Shown here in pieces: positions 5,968-11,992 of a stretch of DNA of 17,361 nt. Positions within the stretch are counted from its first letter, which is position 1; each line of letters opens with the position of its first letter. Both the position numbers and the translations under genes were made by a program. The notes under the pieces were generated by a model. It was not told the origin of the DNA and ran no database searches. It worked only from the letters and a program-made list of their open reading frames with translations. This DNA is from Anaerolineales bacterium (lineage in GTDB: Bacteria; Chloroflexota; Anaerolineae; Anaerolineales; Villigracilaceae): contig JADLCG010000060.1 of NCBI GenBank assembly GCA_020847355.1, positions 1 to 17,361 on the forward strand. The letters run 5' to 3'.

Positions 5968-6948
5968 ATGCCTACAAATTCCTCATCCCTGCACCTGCCT
6001 TTTGGCGAAAACAAAAACGCCCAATGGTATGGCAAAGATATTTTATCGGTCAAACAGTTCAGCCGCGCCGACCTTGAATATATCTTCGGCGTGGCGCACG
6101 AAATGCGCGGAATGGTCGAAAGAGTCGGGACGTTTGACCTGCTCAAAGGCAAGATTTTAGCGAATCTTTTTTACGAGCCGTCCACCCGCACGTCTTCCTC
6201 ATTCACCGCCGCCATGGAGAGGCTCGGCGGTTCGGTCATTCCAATTAGCGAAGTGAAATATTCTTCCGTCACCAAAGGCGAGAGTCTTTCAGACACCATC
6301 CGCACGTTGGAATGCTATGCCGATGTGATCGTCTTGCGTCATCCTGAAACCGGCTCGGCAGAGATCGCCGCGAAAGCCGCCAAAAAACCAATCCTCAATG
6401 CCGGCGATGGCGTTGGCGAACATCCCACTCAAGCGCTCCTCGATGCCTTCACGATCAAAGCCGAACTTGGCAAACTCGATAACCTCACCGTCACCATGCT
6501 CGGCGATTTGAAATACGGGCGCACAGTCCATTCACTGGCGCGTTTGCTTTCAAACTTTACAAACATAAAATTGAATTATGTTTCGCCTGATATTTTGAAG
6601 ATGCCCAAAGAAGTATTGGATGAAGTCGCCGAAAAGAAAGTTCCGCAAGCAGAATATAGCTCGCTTGAAAAGATTTTGCCCGAAACCGATGTGTTATATG
6701 TAACCCGCGTGCAAAAAGAACGCTTTGAAGACCCCGCTGATTATGAAAAGGTCAAAGGCGCGTATGTGATTGATCCCGAAATTATGAAGCCCGCCAAAAA
6801 AGAAATGATCGTCATGCACCCGCTCCCGCGCGTCGGCGAAATCAGTACAGATTTTGACGACGATCCACGCGCCGCTTACTTCCGTCAAATGGAATATGGT
6901 TTATACGTCCGTATGGCTTTGCTCGCGATGGTCTTAGGCAAAGCCTAA
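5968..6948 (+). CDS. pyrB: Aspartate carbamoyltransferase catalytic chain, CAD-like
   Basis: A 326-residue cytosolic enzyme joining carbamoyl phosphate and aspartate to give carbamoyl aspartate, the committed step of UMP synthesis. Visible sites: the carbamoyl-phosphate loop STRTS (72-76, in FYEPSTRTSSSF), the SxxK loop with Lys103 (VTKGESLSD), LRHP (123-126), HPTQ (152-155), GDLKYGRTVHSL (179-190) and the aspartate-side motif HPLPRVGEI (284-292). The end, DDDPRAAYFRQMEYGLYVRM, closely resembles the ATCase domain of animal CAD. No pyrI regulatory chain or fused dihydroorotase is present, so allosteric control like that of E. coli is not expected from this locus. It follows pyrC by 231 nt, has its own strong ribosome-binding site, and its stop overlaps the pyrF start by one base. 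Confidence 0.96.
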   Translation: MPTNSSSLHLPFGENKNAQWYGKDILSVKQFSRADLEYIFGVAHEMRGMVERVGTFDLLKGKILANLFYEPSTRTSSSFTAAMERLGGSVIPISEVKYSSVTKGESLSDTIRTLECYADVIVLRHPETGSAEIAAKAAKKPILNAGDGVGEHPTQALLDAFTIKAELGKLDNLTVTMLGDLKYGRTVHSLARLLSNFTNIKLNYVSPDILKMPKEVLDEVAEKKVPQAEYSSLEKILPETDVLYVTRVQKERFEDPADYEKVKGAYVIDPEIMKPAKKEMIVMHPLPRVGEISTDFDDDPRAAYFRQMEYGLYVRMALLAMVLGKA

Positions 6949-7796
6949 TGGAGACCTTCTTCTCTTTTTTACAACGCCGCGTGGATGATTGCTCTTCGCT
7001 TTTATGCGTGGGACTCGACCCGCACATCTCGGATTTGAAAGAACCCACTGCCGCCTCCGCCCTAACTTTTTGCCTGACTCTGATTCAACAAACCTCACGC
7101 TACGCCGCGGCATTCAAACCCAACGCCGCCTTCTTTGAATCTTTCGGCGCCGCAGGCTGGGACGCATTAAAACAAGTCATTGAAGCGATTCAAAACGAAT
7201 CGAATCGGCTTGGCTCGCTGATTCCCGTCATCCTTGACGCCAAACGCGGCGATATTTCCTCTACTGCCGAAGCCTACGCCAAATCCGCATTTGAAACGCT
7301 CGGCGCACACTGCATCACGTTGAGTCCTTATCTTGGCAAAGATTCAATTGATCCCTTCCTTAACGATCCAGAGAAAGGCGTGTTTTTGCTTTGCAAAACC
7401 AGCAACGCGGGAAGCGGCGATTTACAAGACTTAATTGTGACGATAGACGATAGACCGCAGACGATGATCAATGGTCAATCGTCCGCCGTTTATCTTTACG
7501 AACATGTCGCTAAACTTGCTCAAAAATGGAATGTGAAAAATAACATCGGTCTCGTAGTTGGCGCCACGCATCTGGAAGCCATGCAACGCATCCGCCAAGC
7601 CGCGCCCGATTTATGGTTTCTCGCTCCGGGGGTAGGCGCGCAAGGCGCAGAAATTGAATCGGTTTTGCGCGCAGGCTTGAGGTCCGATAGAAGCGGGGTT
7701 TTAATTCCCGTTTCAAGAGGCATCTCCCGCGCTGAGAATCCCGCGCAAGCGGCGGCAAAACTCCGCGATGAAATTTTAGCGGCGCGCAATCTATAA
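6948..7796 (+). CDS. pyrF: Orotidine 5'-phosphate decarboxylase, type 2
   Basis: A 282-residue TIM-barrel enzyme converting OMP to UMP. The length and the motifs LLCVGLDPH (18-26), FKPNAAFFESFG (56-67) and the catalytic DAKRGDI (97-103) identify the longer type 2 family rather than the roughly 230-residue type 1. CKTSNAGSGDLQDL (149-162) and IPVSRGI near the end complete the phosphate-binding region. Residues about 165-179 (around DDRPQTMINGQSS) look like an insertion between DLQDL and LYEHVAK; part of it is the micro-repeat shared with pyrC. The start overlaps the pyrB stop as TAATG, so translation is probably coupled. A strong terminator follows directly. Confidence 0.95.
   Translation: METFFSFLQRRVDDCSSLLCVGLDPHISDLKEPTAASALTFCLTLIQQTSRYAAAFKPNAAFFESFGAAGWDALKQVIEAIQNESNRLGSLIPVILDAKRGDISSTAEAYAKSAFETLGAHCITLSPYLGKDSIDPFLNDPEKGVFLLCKTSNAGSGDLQDLIVTIDDRPQTMINGQSSAVYLYEHVAKLAQKWNVKNNIGLVVGATHLEAMQRIRQAAPDLWFLAPGVGAQGAEIESVLRAGLRSDRSGVLIPVSRGISRAENPAQAAAKLRDEILAARNL
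7445..7466 (+). repeat. In-frame micro-repeat, copy in pyrF
   Basis: Same 22-nt pattern as 5409-5430 in pyrC, read in the same frame as DDRPQTM. It is followed by bases forming GACGAT (7460-7465) / ATCGTC (7478-7483) inverted ends. It lies in a segment that appears inserted relative to usual PyrF proteins. Confidence 0.5.
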
Positions 7797-7799
7797 AAA

Positions 7800-7829
7800 A
7801 TAAAGCGGATAAATCCGCTTTATTTTTTT
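7800..7829. terminator. Bidirectional intrinsic terminator
   Basis: ATAAAGCGGAT (7800-7810) and ATCCGCTTTAT (7813-7823) are perfect inverted repeats, preceded by A's and followed by seven T (7823-7829), so it can end transcripts from both strands. It lies between the convergent pyrF and the synthase gene, whose stop codon (7820-7822) is within the stem. Confidence 0.9.
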
Positions 7830-8791
7830 ATTACGCTCAATTCCTGAGAATATTTATCCAGCCACTGATTTGACCAACCCCACAACGTGGTATCAAGAAC
7901 AATTTTCTTAACTTCGGCGCGCGTAATTTTGGCTTCCGTTTCAAAGACTTCAATATTCCGGCGGCTGACTGCCAACGTGCGGATGGCAAACATCAGCGGA
8001 TAAATACAGCCTAAGCGAATCCCGTGCAACCACCACGGCAAAGATTTAACGTATTTCAGGGCTTCGCGTAAATGTCGTTCGGCTTTGTCGGTCATCAGGT
8101 CCAGCACTTTTAGCGCTTCCTGCCGATGTTGCGGATCGAACATTTGCTCCGAAGAGATGCCGATGGCGGCGAGAAATTTTTGCGGAACATAAACCCAGCC
8201 GCGATCAAAATCTTCGCGCATTCCGCGAATCACGTTGACGGTTTGCAAGCCCAGCCCAAACTCGCGGGCGAGCGGCATAATTTCATTTTGTTTGCGGCGC
8301 ACAAAGAGCGAATACCACGCGAATAATTGCGTCATCAAATAGCCCACGCGCCCAGCCACTTCAAACATATAATCGTCTAAGTCGGCTTCGTCATTCACAT
8401 GCGGACCGATCTTCGTCCAGCGCGCCATGCCCAAGGTGCTGTTGATCACATGCCGCAAAATGATCTCTTGAATTTCCGGCGGCAAAGAATACAGGTGTTG
8501 CAAAATTTCATGCGCGTGTTGCGTCACAATCGCGTCGGGGTTGCTCGCATCCGCCTGAGCGACTTTCTGCACAATGGCTTGTACGTCCGCTTCGCCGCGC
8601 AATACATTCACCCACTGATTCAGCAAACTGATTTTTTCGTCGGTCGGCATTTCTTCGTTGTCTTCAAGATAATCAGAAACGCGCAAAAGCAAATAAGCCA
8701 CCGTGGTGGCTTCGCATAAAGTTCCGGGTAGGCGCTCAATGCCAATTGCAAAAGTTCGGCTGGCAGAGCGGAGAAGGTCGCGTAAGTTCAT
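7820..8791 (-). CDS. Squalene/phytoene synthase-like protein with altered second Asp-rich motif
   Basis: A 323-residue all-alpha isoprenoid synthase-fold protein. SRTFAIGIERLPGTL (11-25) and AYLLLRVSDYLED (32-44) carry the first DxxxD motif (Asp40, Asp44). The second region reads NVIRGMREDFDRGWVYVP (186-203), where families of this type have RDxxED; the first Asp is Gly190 while Asp194 is kept. Family members join two prenyl diphosphates head to head to give squalene, phytoene or hydroxysqualene. With one metal ligand missing, the exact reaction is open. ATG 8791 (MNLRDLLRS) fits the usual family start; ATG 8815 or TTG 8830 would add 8 or 13 residues, and none has a good Shine-Dalgarno. It is last in a minus-strand gene series, 60 nt after the YbaK-type gene. 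No hopanoid or carotenoid partner genes lie nearby. Confidence 0.8.
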   Translation of the reverse strand: MNLRDLLRSASRTFAIGIERLPGTLCEATTVAYLLLRVSDYLEDNEEMPTDEKISLLNQWVNVLRGEADVQAIVQKVAQADASNPDAIVTQHAHEILQHLYSLPPEIQEIILRHVINSTLGMARWTKIGPHVNDEADLDDYMFEVAGRVGYLMTQLFAWYSLFVRRKQNEIMPLAREFGLGLQTVNVIRGMREDFDRGWVYVPQKFLAAIGISSEQMFDPQHRQEALKVLDLMTDKAERHLREALKYVKSLPWWLHGIRLGCIYPLMFAIRTLAVSRRNIEVFETEAKITRAEVKKIVLDTTLWGWSNQWLDKYSQELSVIKK

Positions 8792-8851
8792 TTTAGGTGA
8801 CAAGTTTGACCGCATCAAGAAACTTTGCAAAGTCTACCATATTCTCTCAAA

Positions 8852-9322
8852 TTACAGCCCTGCCAATTGGACTACTTCCGGGTTGTTCAAGGCGCGTAAA
8901 AGGTCTTGGCTGGCGAGGACGACCGCCGTATTCGGCATCCCCGACCCGATGGATATTTCCGCTTCGTCTAACACGCCCGCCTCAACCAACACTCGAAGCG
9001 GTTGCGGCAACCCAAGCGGTCCCACCGCCCCGACTCTATATCCAGTGACAGATAAAACTTCTTCTTCAGTCGCCAGCGTCAGCCGCGATTGACCGAGATA
9101 TTTTCGCAGGGCTTTCCACGAAATTTGTTGCGGTCCAGCCACAAGCGCCATCACATAATCATTTTCTCCCACACGAAAGAGAATGCTCCGCACAATTTGG
9201 CTAGGGCGTTGATTGCGTGCGTTGGCGGCTTCTTCTAATGAGCGAATGGAGGTTTGATGAATAAAGACACGGTGCGGAATATTCAATTTTTCGAGCGCAA
9301 GGCTAACCGGCGGTTTTTCCAT
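8852..9322 (-). CDS. YbaK/EbsC-type aminoacyl-tRNA deacylase
   Basis: A 156-residue single-domain protein of the YbaK/ProRS INS-domain family, which hydrolyses mischarged tRNAs such as Cys-tRNAPro or Ala-tRNAPro in trans. Seen: SLALEKLNIPHRVF at the start, PSQIVRSILFRVG (40-52), VAGPQQISWKALRKYLG (61-77) and YRVGAVGPLGLPQPLRVLVE (95-114), the conserved GxxxPLG block. The lysine usually present in QIVKS is Arg45 here. It plays a large part in substrate placement in studied members, so specificity may differ. The start ATG directly follows the TAG of nth (no gap), showing translational coupling in the operon. Confidence 0.88.
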   Translation of the reverse strand: MEKPPVSLALEKLNIPHRVFIHQTSIRSLEEAANARNQRPSQIVRSILFRVGENDYVMALVAGPQQISWKALRKYLGQSRLTLATEEEVLSVTGYRVGAVGPLGLPQPLRVLVEAGVLDEAEISIGSGMPNTAVVLASQDLLRALNNPEVVQLAGL

Positions 9323-9988
9323 CTACAAGTTCTTATCTTTGTAATCGCAAAGTTTGACGATTGGGCAAATCGAGCAATTTGGCTTTCGGGCATGGCATAC
9401 TTCGCGCCCCAAGCGGATGATATTTAAATGCGCGGCGTAATAGGTTTCTGGCGGGAAGATTGATTCCAAATGCGGGTGCGCCTGTTCCACGTTCATTTTT
9501 TCCGGTCGTAAGCCGATCCGCCCTGTGACGCGATAGACGTGCGTATCTACCGGAAAAGCGGGCATGTTCAAGCCGAAGCATAAAACAATCGCGGCAGTTT
9601 TTGGTCCTACGCCTTTGAACTTCGTCAGCCAGGCGCGGGCTTCTTCAAATGGCAGGTCTGCCAAAAATTGCAGATCGAATGAGCCGCGTTCTTCGTAAAT
9701 TTCTTTCAATACGGCTTGAATACGCGGACCCTTTTGATTCGCCAACCCGGCGGGGCGAATGACTTCAATTACGGCGCTTGGTTTTGCGTCGCGCACTTCC
9801 TCCCAAGTTGGGAATTTGGCGCGCAAGGCTTTGAAGGCGCGCACTTGATTGACGTCCGTTGTGCTTTGCGAAAGAATCGTCGTCACTAATTCATCTATGG
9901 CGGGCATTGGGTTGCCCCAAACGGGTTCGCCAAACGCCTGAATCAAAACTCGGTGAATTTGGAGGGCGCGCGCTTTTAGGTCTTTCAT
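9323..9988 (-). CDS. nth: Endonuclease III (base-excision DNA glycosylase/AP lyase)
   Basis: A 221-residue HhH-GPD glycosylase that removes oxidised pyrimidines and cuts at abasic sites. The helix-hairpin-helix FKGVGPKTA (124-132) holds the catalytic lysine Lys130, and FPVDTHVYRV (145-154) holds the catalytic Asp148. Four cysteines spaced C-X6-C-X2-C-X5-C (198, 205, 208, 214) form the [4Fe-4S] cluster loop. Early residues (TTILSQSTTD) match the family's LSAQTTD-type helix. Length is usual. Its ATG overlaps the stop of the asparaginase gene (ATGA), and its stop abuts the YbaK gene, so it sits inside a compact operon of unrelated functions. Confidence 0.93.
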   Translation of the reverse strand: MKDLKARALQIHRVLIQAFGEPVWGNPMPAIDELVTTILSQSTTDVNQVRAFKALRAKFPTWEEVRDAKPSAVIEVIRPAGLANQKGPRIQAVLKEIYEERGSFDLQFLADLPFEEARAWLTKFKGVGPKTAAIVLCFGLNMPAFPVDTHVYRVTGRIGLRPEKMNVEQAHPHLESIFPPETYYAAHLNIIRLGREVCHARKPNCSICPIVKLCDYKDKNL

Positions 9989-11037
9989 AATTTGAAAACT
10001 GGTTTGGAAGTTCCGGTGATTTTTCCGGCGTAATTTTTCAGAGTTCTTTCGGGTCCAAATTTCGCCAGCGCGTTCAACTGCGTTTCAGTGATCGCATTCA
10101 TTTGGCGCAAAATCTCCAGCGTAACCGCCGGACGAACTTTTGTCACTGGCTCTAGCGAAGCGTTTAGCGGAGCGGAATCGCCATCTTCCACTTTGAAGGC
10201 GATGCCAATGCCGAGCGAAGCGGCGGTTGGCATAATGCCGATAATTTGAAAACCTTCCGCCCCGCGTTTGGTGACGACCTTTCCCGCGCAAGTTCTCATC
10301 AATTCGCAATCAAATTCGCCGTTGTTGCTCAGCATTTCCGGGCGCGCAATCATCGCGGAGGTGATTTTTTGACAAGCCTGAGCGCGCGCTTCTTTCAAAC
10401 CTTGCGGATCGCAAAAACGCGCCATGCCTAAAGCGGCGTGATACAACGGCATTGCAAAGTTTGGCGCGGAACAACCGTCCACGCCGAGTTCGATCTTGCC
10501 CAAGTCAATTTGGCACATTTCAGCCAGCGTGGTTAATATCTCTTGTTGAATGGGATGTTCAATATCAAGATAATTTTCCAGCGAGTCGCCGCGCATTTTG
10601 GCGTAAGCCAGCATAGTGGTATGTTTGCCCGAACAATTATTTGTATTGTTAGTTGGGGTCAGTTCTTTTTTGATAAATTCGCGGAGCATGGCTGGGTCGC
10701 TGGGTAAATGCCCGCCGCATTGTAGATTTTCTTCGGCGATCCCAATTTTATTTTGTAAAGCCTTAACCGCTTCCAGATGAATTTTTGCGCCATCGTGAGA
10801 GGCGCACGAGAGGGCTAGCTCGGCTTGGGTATAGCCGTAATGTTCTGCGCCGCCATGCTCCACAAACGGTAAGGCTTGAAACGGTTTGCCCGAAGAGCGC
10901 AAAAAGGCGACCAGATGCGGGTCGCCATAACTTGCCAGTAATTTTCCATTTGAAGCCACAACTGCAATCGAACCATTATGTGTGGCTTCGATTAACGCGC
11001 CGCGCGTGCGTTCAAGAATGGGCATGGAGTGTGCCAT
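9985..11037 (-). CDS. Asparaginase II-type (Rhizobium etli-like) L-asparaginase
   Basis: A 350-residue protein of the asparaginase II family, which is unrelated to E. coli AnsB and is a serine-hydrolase-like enzyme turning asparagine into aspartate and ammonia. Visible sites: FLRSSGKPFQ with Ser48 and Lys51, LSCASHDG with Ser80, NCSGKHTTML with Cys135 and Lys138, and GVDGCSAPNFA with Asp187 and Cys189. These match, even in numbering, the residues I recall for the R. etli enzyme (Ser-Lys centre and Cys/Lys zinc site). MRTCAGKVVTKRGAEGFQ follows near 248-263. ATG 11037 is chosen because GAGGAG lies 7 nt upstream; the frame extends further into the upstream gene without support. It begins 4 nt after the upstream stop and overlaps nth by 4 nt. 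It probably lacks a signal peptide, so acts in the cytosol. Confidence 0.9.
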   Translation of the reverse strand: MAHSMPILERTRGALIEATHNGSIAVVASNGKLLASYGDPHLVAFLRSSGKPFQALPFVEHGGAEHYGYTQAELALSCASHDGAKIHLEAVKALQNKIGIAEENLQCGGHLPSDPAMLREFIKKELTPTNNTNNCSGKHTTMLAYAKMRGDSLENYLDIEHPIQQEILTTLAEMCQIDLGKIELGVDGCSAPNFAMPLYHAALGMARFCDPQGLKEARAQACQKITSAMIARPEMLSNNGEFDCELMRTCAGKVVTKRGAEGFQIIGIMPTAASLGIGIAFKVEDGDSAPLNASLEPVTKVRPAVTLEILRQMNAITETQLNALAKFGPERTLKNYAGKITGTSKPVFKL

Positions 11038-11041
11038 GAGA

Positions 11042-11899
11042 TTACTCCTCGGGCGAGTAGCTGGGGGCTTGCGGCTGACGCGAGTTGTAGTGCGCCAAGC
11101 CATAGCGCAAACGCTGAGCGTATTGTTTTTGCCTGATAGACGGGGCTTTGAACCAAGTTAATAAAGAGGCGGTTAATTTCTCAATTGCCGCGGGATTGGG
11201 TTTCTTGGCGGTTGTTTTTTCCAACTTATCGTGAACGTGTTTTAGAAAATCATATTGATTCTTAATTTGCGCCGCAGTCACCGCGCCGCCGCGACTGCTA
11301 ATGAACGTATAGCCCTTATAAGGCGTATCCAATAAAGTTTCCAGCGAAGCCAGCCAGGCTTTTAAGTTTGCGCCCGCTAAAAAGGGCGGCTGGTTTTTCA
11401 AAACGGCATCGCCAATGAATACGATTTTTTCTTCGGGGAGTTTTACCCAAATGGAGCCGTTGGCTGGTCCGGCGTGATGCTCCAGCGCGACTTCCGGTCC
11501 GCCCCAATGTAAGGTCATTTGATCGAGAAATGAAATTTCAGGCGGCGCCCAACGCACGCTCCCTAAGCCGGGGATGGATTCCCAATCTGCGCCAGTTTCT
11601 TCGCCTTGCGCTTTGAAGGTGCTGGGACGAGTGCGAAAGGTGAGCGCTGTTTTTTCGTGGGCGATAACTACGCAATCCATTGCGCGCGCGCCCAAGGTGC
11701 GGTCTGGATGGGCGTCTAAATTGATCAAAACGCGATCCATTCCGCCGCCGAGGTTCATCAATGCGGCGCGCCAAGTGCGCGCGTCCTCTGGGGAAGGCGG
11801 AGCGTCAATTTGAATCAGCCCGCGCGGCGTGACGACGACTCCTAAAGTGACGCCGAGAAATTGTTCTTCGATATAAATATGATCGGTGACTGCCTGCAT
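11042..11899 (-). CDS. Metallo-beta-lactamase-fold protein with degenerate metal site
   Basis: A 285-residue protein with the MBL outline: N-terminal strands, VVVTPRGLIQIDAPPSPEDARTW (21-43), a loop before helix 1, EHHAGPANGSIWV (140-152), IVFIGDAV (159-166) and a C-terminal helical part. The normal HxHxDH motif reads NLDAHPDRTLG (60-70): the first His is Asp62, His64 and Asp66 remain, and the last His is Arg67. The late PGHG-type His is replaced near SSRGG (201-205). Asp164 is kept. It may bind a single or different metal, or be inactive; the substrate is unknown. ATG 11899 is chosen because AGGAGA (11903-11908) precedes it; a TTG at 11917 is less likely. It leads the minus-strand operon. 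A weak TATACT box (11944-11949, minus) may be its promoter. Confidence 0.75.
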   Translation of the reverse strand: MQAVTDHIYIEEQFLGVTLGVVVTPRGLIQIDAPPSPEDARTWRAALMNLGGGMDRVLINLDAHPDRTLGARAMDCVVIAHEKTALTFRTRPSTFKAQGEETGADWESIPGLGSVRWAPPEISFLDQMTLHWGGPEVALEHHAGPANGSIWVKLPEEKIVFIGDAVLKNQPPFLAGANLKAWLASLETLLDTPYKGYTFISSRGGAVTAAQIKNQYDFLKHVHDKLEKTTAKKPNPAAIEKLTASLLTWFKAPSIRQKQYAQRLRYGLAHYNSRQPQAPSYSPEE

Positions 11900-11992
11900 G
11901 GTTCTCCTGAAATTCAAGCGATTATGGCATGTTAAATTTGCCGAGTATAACCCAAACCTAGCAAATTATTTTCGTTACAAGTCAAACAAGCT

